A stretch of DNA of 64,000 nt from Stercoripulliclostridium_A sp963642145 (GTDB lineage: Bacteria > Bacillota > Clostridia > Christensenellales > DTU072), in the NCBI GenBank assembly GCA_963642145.1, contig CAVIFU010000002.1, positions 1 to 64,000 of the forward strand, written 5' to 3'. The position numbers were made by a program, and so were the translations under genes. Of this stretch, positions 61,187 through 64,000 are shown in pieces. Each line of letters starts with the position of its first letter. The first letter of the stretch is position 1. A model generated the notes under the pieces. That model ran no database searches. It was not told the DNA's origin and worked only from the letters and a program-made list of their open reading frames with translations.

Positions 61187-62017
61187 ATGAGTTACGCTGA
61201 TAAAATTTTTGTCGAAAACATAACCGACATATTGGAAAACGGTTTTAGCGACGAGTCTCTCGAAGTAAGACCCAAATGGACGGACGGCACGCCGGCGCAT
61301 ACGATAAAAAAATTTTGTATCGTGAACAGATACGATCTGTCAAAGGAGTTCCCGATAATAACTTTGCGCAAGACCGTATTCAAAGCGGCGGTAGAAGAAA
61401 TGTTATGGATTTGGCAAAAAAAATCGAACAACGTCAACGATTTGAAAACGCGCATTTGGGATGCTTGGGCGGACGAATCCGGCTCGATAGGCAAGGCGTA
61501 CGGATACCAACTCGGAGTCAAACATAAGTACAAAGAGGGCGAATTCGATCAAGTCGACAGAGTACTGTACGACTTGAAACACAACCCACAGTCAAGGCGC
61601 ATTATGACTAACATTTATGTGCATGCGGACTTGCATGAGATGAATCTTTATCCGTGTGCATACTCAGTAACTTTCAACGTGTCCGGCGATACGCTGAATT
61701 GCATCCTCAACCAACGTTCACAGGATATGATTACGGCAAACAATTGGAACGTCGTGCAATATGCGGTGCTGCAACACATGATGGCGCAAGTAAGCGGATT
61801 GAAAGTAGGCGAATTGGTCCACGTAATAGCGGACGCGCACATTTATGACAGGCACGTCGATATTGCCAAAGAAATGCTCGGTAGGGAACAATTCCCGGCG
61901 CCCAAATTTACCATAAACAAAGACGTCAAAGATTTTTATGCGTTCACCGTAGACGATTTCGGTTTGGAAGATTATCGGTTTACTCCGTTGGATAAAAAAA
62001 TCGAGGTGGCTGTATAA
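61187..62017 (+). CDS. thyA: Thymidylate synthase ThyA (B. subtilis/phi3T-type subgroup)
   Basis: Methylates dUMP with methylene-THF. The 276-residue protein resembles the phi3T/B. subtilis ThyA group: VRPKWTDGTPAHT near residue 27, EEMLWIWQKKSNNVNDL near 70, catalytic Cys157 in LYPCAY, then NQRSQDMITANNWNVVQYA near 175 and ADAHIYDRHVD. The usual RSxDxxLGxPFN is altered to RSQDMITANNWNV and the typical PPCH to PCAY. GAGGT precedes the ATG at 61187. It is coupled to folA by a one-base overlap (TAATG), pairing dihydrofolate production with its reduction. Confidence 0.93.
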   Translation: MSYADKIFVENITDILENGFSDESLEVRPKWTDGTPAHTIKKFCIVNRYDLSKEFPIITLRKTVFKAAVEEMLWIWQKKSNNVNDLKTRIWDAWADESGSIGKAYGYQLGVKHKYKEGEFDQVDRVLYDLKHNPQSRRIMTNIYVHADLHEMNLYPCAYSVTFNVSGDTLNCILNQRSQDMITANNWNVVQYAVLQHMMAQVSGLKVGELVHVIADAHIYDRHVDIAKEMLGREQFPAPKFTINKDVKDFYAFTVDDFGLEDYRFTPLDKKIEVAV

Positions 62018-62520
62018 TGAGGGCTATTGTCGCTGTGGACAAAGAGTGGGGAATAGGCAAAAACAACGGTATGTTGTTCCATTTGCCCAAAGATCTCGCT
62101 TTTTTCAAAAAAACAACAATGGGAAAGGTCATAGTCATGGGAGGCAACACGCTGTTGTCGTTCCCTAACTCCAAGCCGTTGCCCGGACGCACGAACATAG
62201 TTTTGTCGGAAAGTATCGAGAGGGAAGATTGTGTCGTAGTCAAAAGTTTGTCCGCATTGTTTTCGGAGCTTGAAAAGTATAGCTCGGACGATATTTTTAT
62301 CGTCGGCGGGGCTAAATTTTACGCTACAATGATAGACTATTGTGCCGTAGCTTATGTTACCAAAGTTGATGAAATAGGCGAGGCTACCGTGTTTTTTCCG
62401 AATCTTGACGATAGAGAAAATTGGTCGTTACGTAGCGAGAGCGACAAAGAAGAAGACAACGGGCACATCATATCGTTTACCGAATACGTAAACGCACATC
62501 CGAAAAAGTTCATTTTATAA
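62017..62520 (+). CDS. folA: Dihydrofolate reductase
   Basis: NADPH-dependent regeneration of THF after ThyA. The 167-residue protein has the DHFR N-terminus AIVAVDKEWGIGKNNGMLFHLPKDLAFFKKTTMGK (about 3-37), VMGGNTLLSFPNSKPLPGRTNIVLS near 42-66, and DDIFIVGGAKFYATMIDYC near 91. Coupled to thyA; the next gene follows after eight bases. Confidence 0.94.
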   Translation: MRAIVAVDKEWGIGKNNGMLFHLPKDLAFFKKTTMGKVIVMGGNTLLSFPNSKPLPGRTNIVLSESIEREDCVVVKSLSALFSELEKYSSDDIFIVGGAKFYATMIDYCAVAYVTKVDEIGEATVFFPNLDDRENWSLRSESDKEEDNGHIISFTEYVNAHPKKFIL

Positions 62521-62528
62521 TTACAGTA

Positions 62529-63164
62529 ATGAGTGTTTGTCAGGTAAGAAGAGTAACATATGCCGCGTTCGGCGACTCAAATAGCTACATCGTATTTTTC
62601 GACGATACAAACAAAGCTATCTTGTTCGATTGCGGAAAATCGTATAAGACGTACAGCGCTTTCTGCGAAAAGCACGGATTGGAAGTTGAGGCGGTCTTTT
62701 TAACACACGGGCATATCGACCATATAGCGGAAGGCGCGTTATGGAAAAATCGGGGTGCCAAGATATACATTTCTCGCGAGGACGCACAATATCTCAATTC
62801 AGATCTGAATCTTGCATCGCGATTCAGAGTCGTTTATACTCCGTACGAAGCCGATGTTTTGTTGGAAGGAGGAGAAACGATAGACTTCCACGGACACAAG
62901 GTGCACGTTATAGCCACCCCGGGGCATACTAAGGGAGGTCTGAGCTACGCAATAGAGGGTCTTTTGTTTACGGGAGATACGCTGTTCGCGGATAAAATCG
63001 GTCGTACCGATTTCTATGGCGGAGACTTCTTTGCGCTTCTCAATTCGCTTAAAAAAATCATTGCGCTACCAAAGAACACCATCGTTTATCCCGGGCACGG
63101 AGAGTGGGTGACGGTTGGCAAAATACTCGAAAAGAATCCGTACGTGAGGTCGCTTAATGTTTGA
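62529..63164 (+). CDS. MBL-fold (glyoxalase II-like) metallohydrolase
   Basis: A 211-residue metallo-beta-lactamase-fold protein with the zinc motif FLTHGHIDHIAEG near residue 57, ATPGHTKGGLSYAI near 128, TGDTLFADKIGRTD near 145 and the late PGHGEWVTVGKI. The size fits the GloB-like group; the substrate is not defined. The hemZ ATG lies inside its last codons (seven-base overlap), the usual neighbour in Bacillota. Confidence 0.9.
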   Translation: MSVCQVRRVTYAAFGDSNSYIVFFDDTNKAILFDCGKSYKTYSAFCEKHGLEVEAVFLTHGHIDHIAEGALWKNRGAKIYISREDAQYLNSDLNLASRFRVVYTPYEADVLLEGGETIDFHGHKVHVIATPGHTKGGLSYAIEGLLFTGDTLFADKIGRTDFYGGDFFALLNSLKKIIALPKNTIVYPGHGEWVTVGKILEKNPYVRSLNV

Positions 63165-64000
63165 CGTCAGGTTCGTATCCGAGCTTCCTGCATATATGAA
63201 CGATGTGCAGGAAGTGGTAAGAGCCTTTGATCCTTATGTCAAAGTGTCCGAAGACGCCAAAGATGTTATCGACGTAGGCGTTGAAGAGCGCAACGGCGGA
63301 ATAATTATCAAAATAGACGGCACCGTCATCAACGGAGTAAAAAAAGACGTTTGCATTGGTGGGAATCCCGGAGAATTGCTATATAAGAGGCTTGCAAAAC
63401 GTGCCGTCAAACAGTTGCTATACAAAGAACTTGTCGCGAAAACCAATGTCGAGTTACCGTACGGGTGCCTTACGGGTGTAAGACCAACCAGACTTTATTA
63501 TGATGCAATCGGTAGCTATAGCAACATAAAACAGCATTTTATTGACGAATTCGGTGTTGAGCAAAAGCGTGCAGAGCTGATAGAAAACGTCGTTTTGACC
63601 CAAAAGGGAATATACAACGAATCCGGTATGGGAATAGATGTTTTCGTCAATATTCCCATATGTCCCACAAGGTGCAAGTATTGCTCGTTTATTTCCACGG
63701 AGTACCCGAGGGTCAAGAAACTCGTGCCTGCGTATATCGATTGCGTCAAGCGTGAACTTGACGGAATTAACGCGAAAATCGAGCAGGAAAATCTAAAAGT
63801 GCGTAGCGTATACTACGGCGGTGGAACGCCCACGTCTCTTTCGGCAGAGGGACTCGGAAGCTTGTTGGAGTTGACGCGTTACGGAGTGGAATTTACCGTC
63901 GAAGCCGGCAGACCCGACAGTATAACGGACGAAAAACTTGCGGTTATGGCTGAAAACGGCGTTACGCGCATATCGGTAAATCCTCAGACGTTTAAGGACG
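63158..64000 (+). CDS. hemZ: Coproporphyrinogen dehydrogenase HemZ (radical SAM), 3' end outside window
   Basis: The first 281 codons of an oxygen-independent coproporphyrinogen III dehydrogenase-type radical SAM protein. The N-terminal about 150 residues are the HemZ-specific extension (GCLTGVRPTRLYYD near 110), followed by the cluster motif CPTRCKYCSFISTEYP near 169, YYGGGTPTSLSAEG near 211 and EAGRPDSITDEKL near 239. The frame stays open to the window edge. It differs from hemW at 25038 by this extension and by lacking the HNxxYW motif in the visible part. Confidence 0.88.

Overview
This window is a dense, almost entirely plus-strand stretch of bacterial housekeeping genes from a Bacillota (Firmicutes) genome, most likely an uncultured member of the Clostridia. 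The evidence is the gene order (ylxM-ffh-rpsP-khpA-rimM-trmD-rbgA-rnhB-yraN-rplS; comM-dprA-topA-trmFO-hslV-hslU; CIRCE-hrcA-grpE-dnaK-dnaJ-prmA-rsmE-mtaB; dnaG-sigA-trmK-nif3), strong Shine-Dalgarno sites, an HrcA/CIRCE heat-shock circuit, a dapL-type lysine/meso-DAP route and a HemZ-type coproporphyrinogen dehydrogenase. Species cannot be named from sequence alone. No tRNA, rRNA, insertion sequence or CRISPR array was recognised.

Layout. 1-937: an accessory edge with the 3' end of a DUF6273-type surface-domain gene, a small XRE regulator with a nested palindromic operator and probably a leaderless mRNA, a 95-nt G-free tract, and a 26-nt-period array of four hairpins. 938-6681: the SRP / ribosome-assembly / tRNA-modification superoperon. 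6768-9065: a predicted lipid-anchored multi-spanning (GT-C-like) membrane protein interrupting the housekeeping order. 9121-18247: DNA uptake and processing (comM, dprA, topA), tRNA modification (trmFO), the HslUV protease and hisS. 18249-26147: aspS, trxA, glyA, Fe-S assembly (iscS, iscU), lepA, hemW.

26201-36909: a consensus sigma-A promoter with CIRCE drives hrcA-grpE-dnaK-dnaJ-prmA-rsmE-mtaB-HIT, followed by a large fused ABC/FtsX exporter and a terminator. 36986-37264: rpsU alone on the minus strand with its own promoter and terminator. 37444-42809: an unknown small gene, dnaG, sigA, trmK, nif3 and a zinc-ribbon coiled-coil protein. 42831-46164: dapF (start site inside a hairpin), dapL, purA, terminator. 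46168-56183: lacZ-type beta-galactosidase with its own promoter and inverted repeats, then patatin, an orphan PTS-IIC-like protein, polA, coaE and dinB. 56237-61036 (minus): a DegV-family lipid-binding protein and a 1281-residue DUF4011-like helicase with a C-terminal restriction-nuclease-like domain, transcribed from a divergent promoter region shared with thyA. 61187-64000: thyA, folA, an MBL-fold hydrolase and the 5' part of hemZ.

Most genes are separated by a few bases or overlap (ATGA, TAATG), so long polycistronic units are expected. The less ordinary signals are the hairpin array and G-free tract, the double-palindrome operator, the dapF start-site hairpin, the DUF6273 tail, the lipid-anchored GT-C-like protein and the helicase-nuclease.
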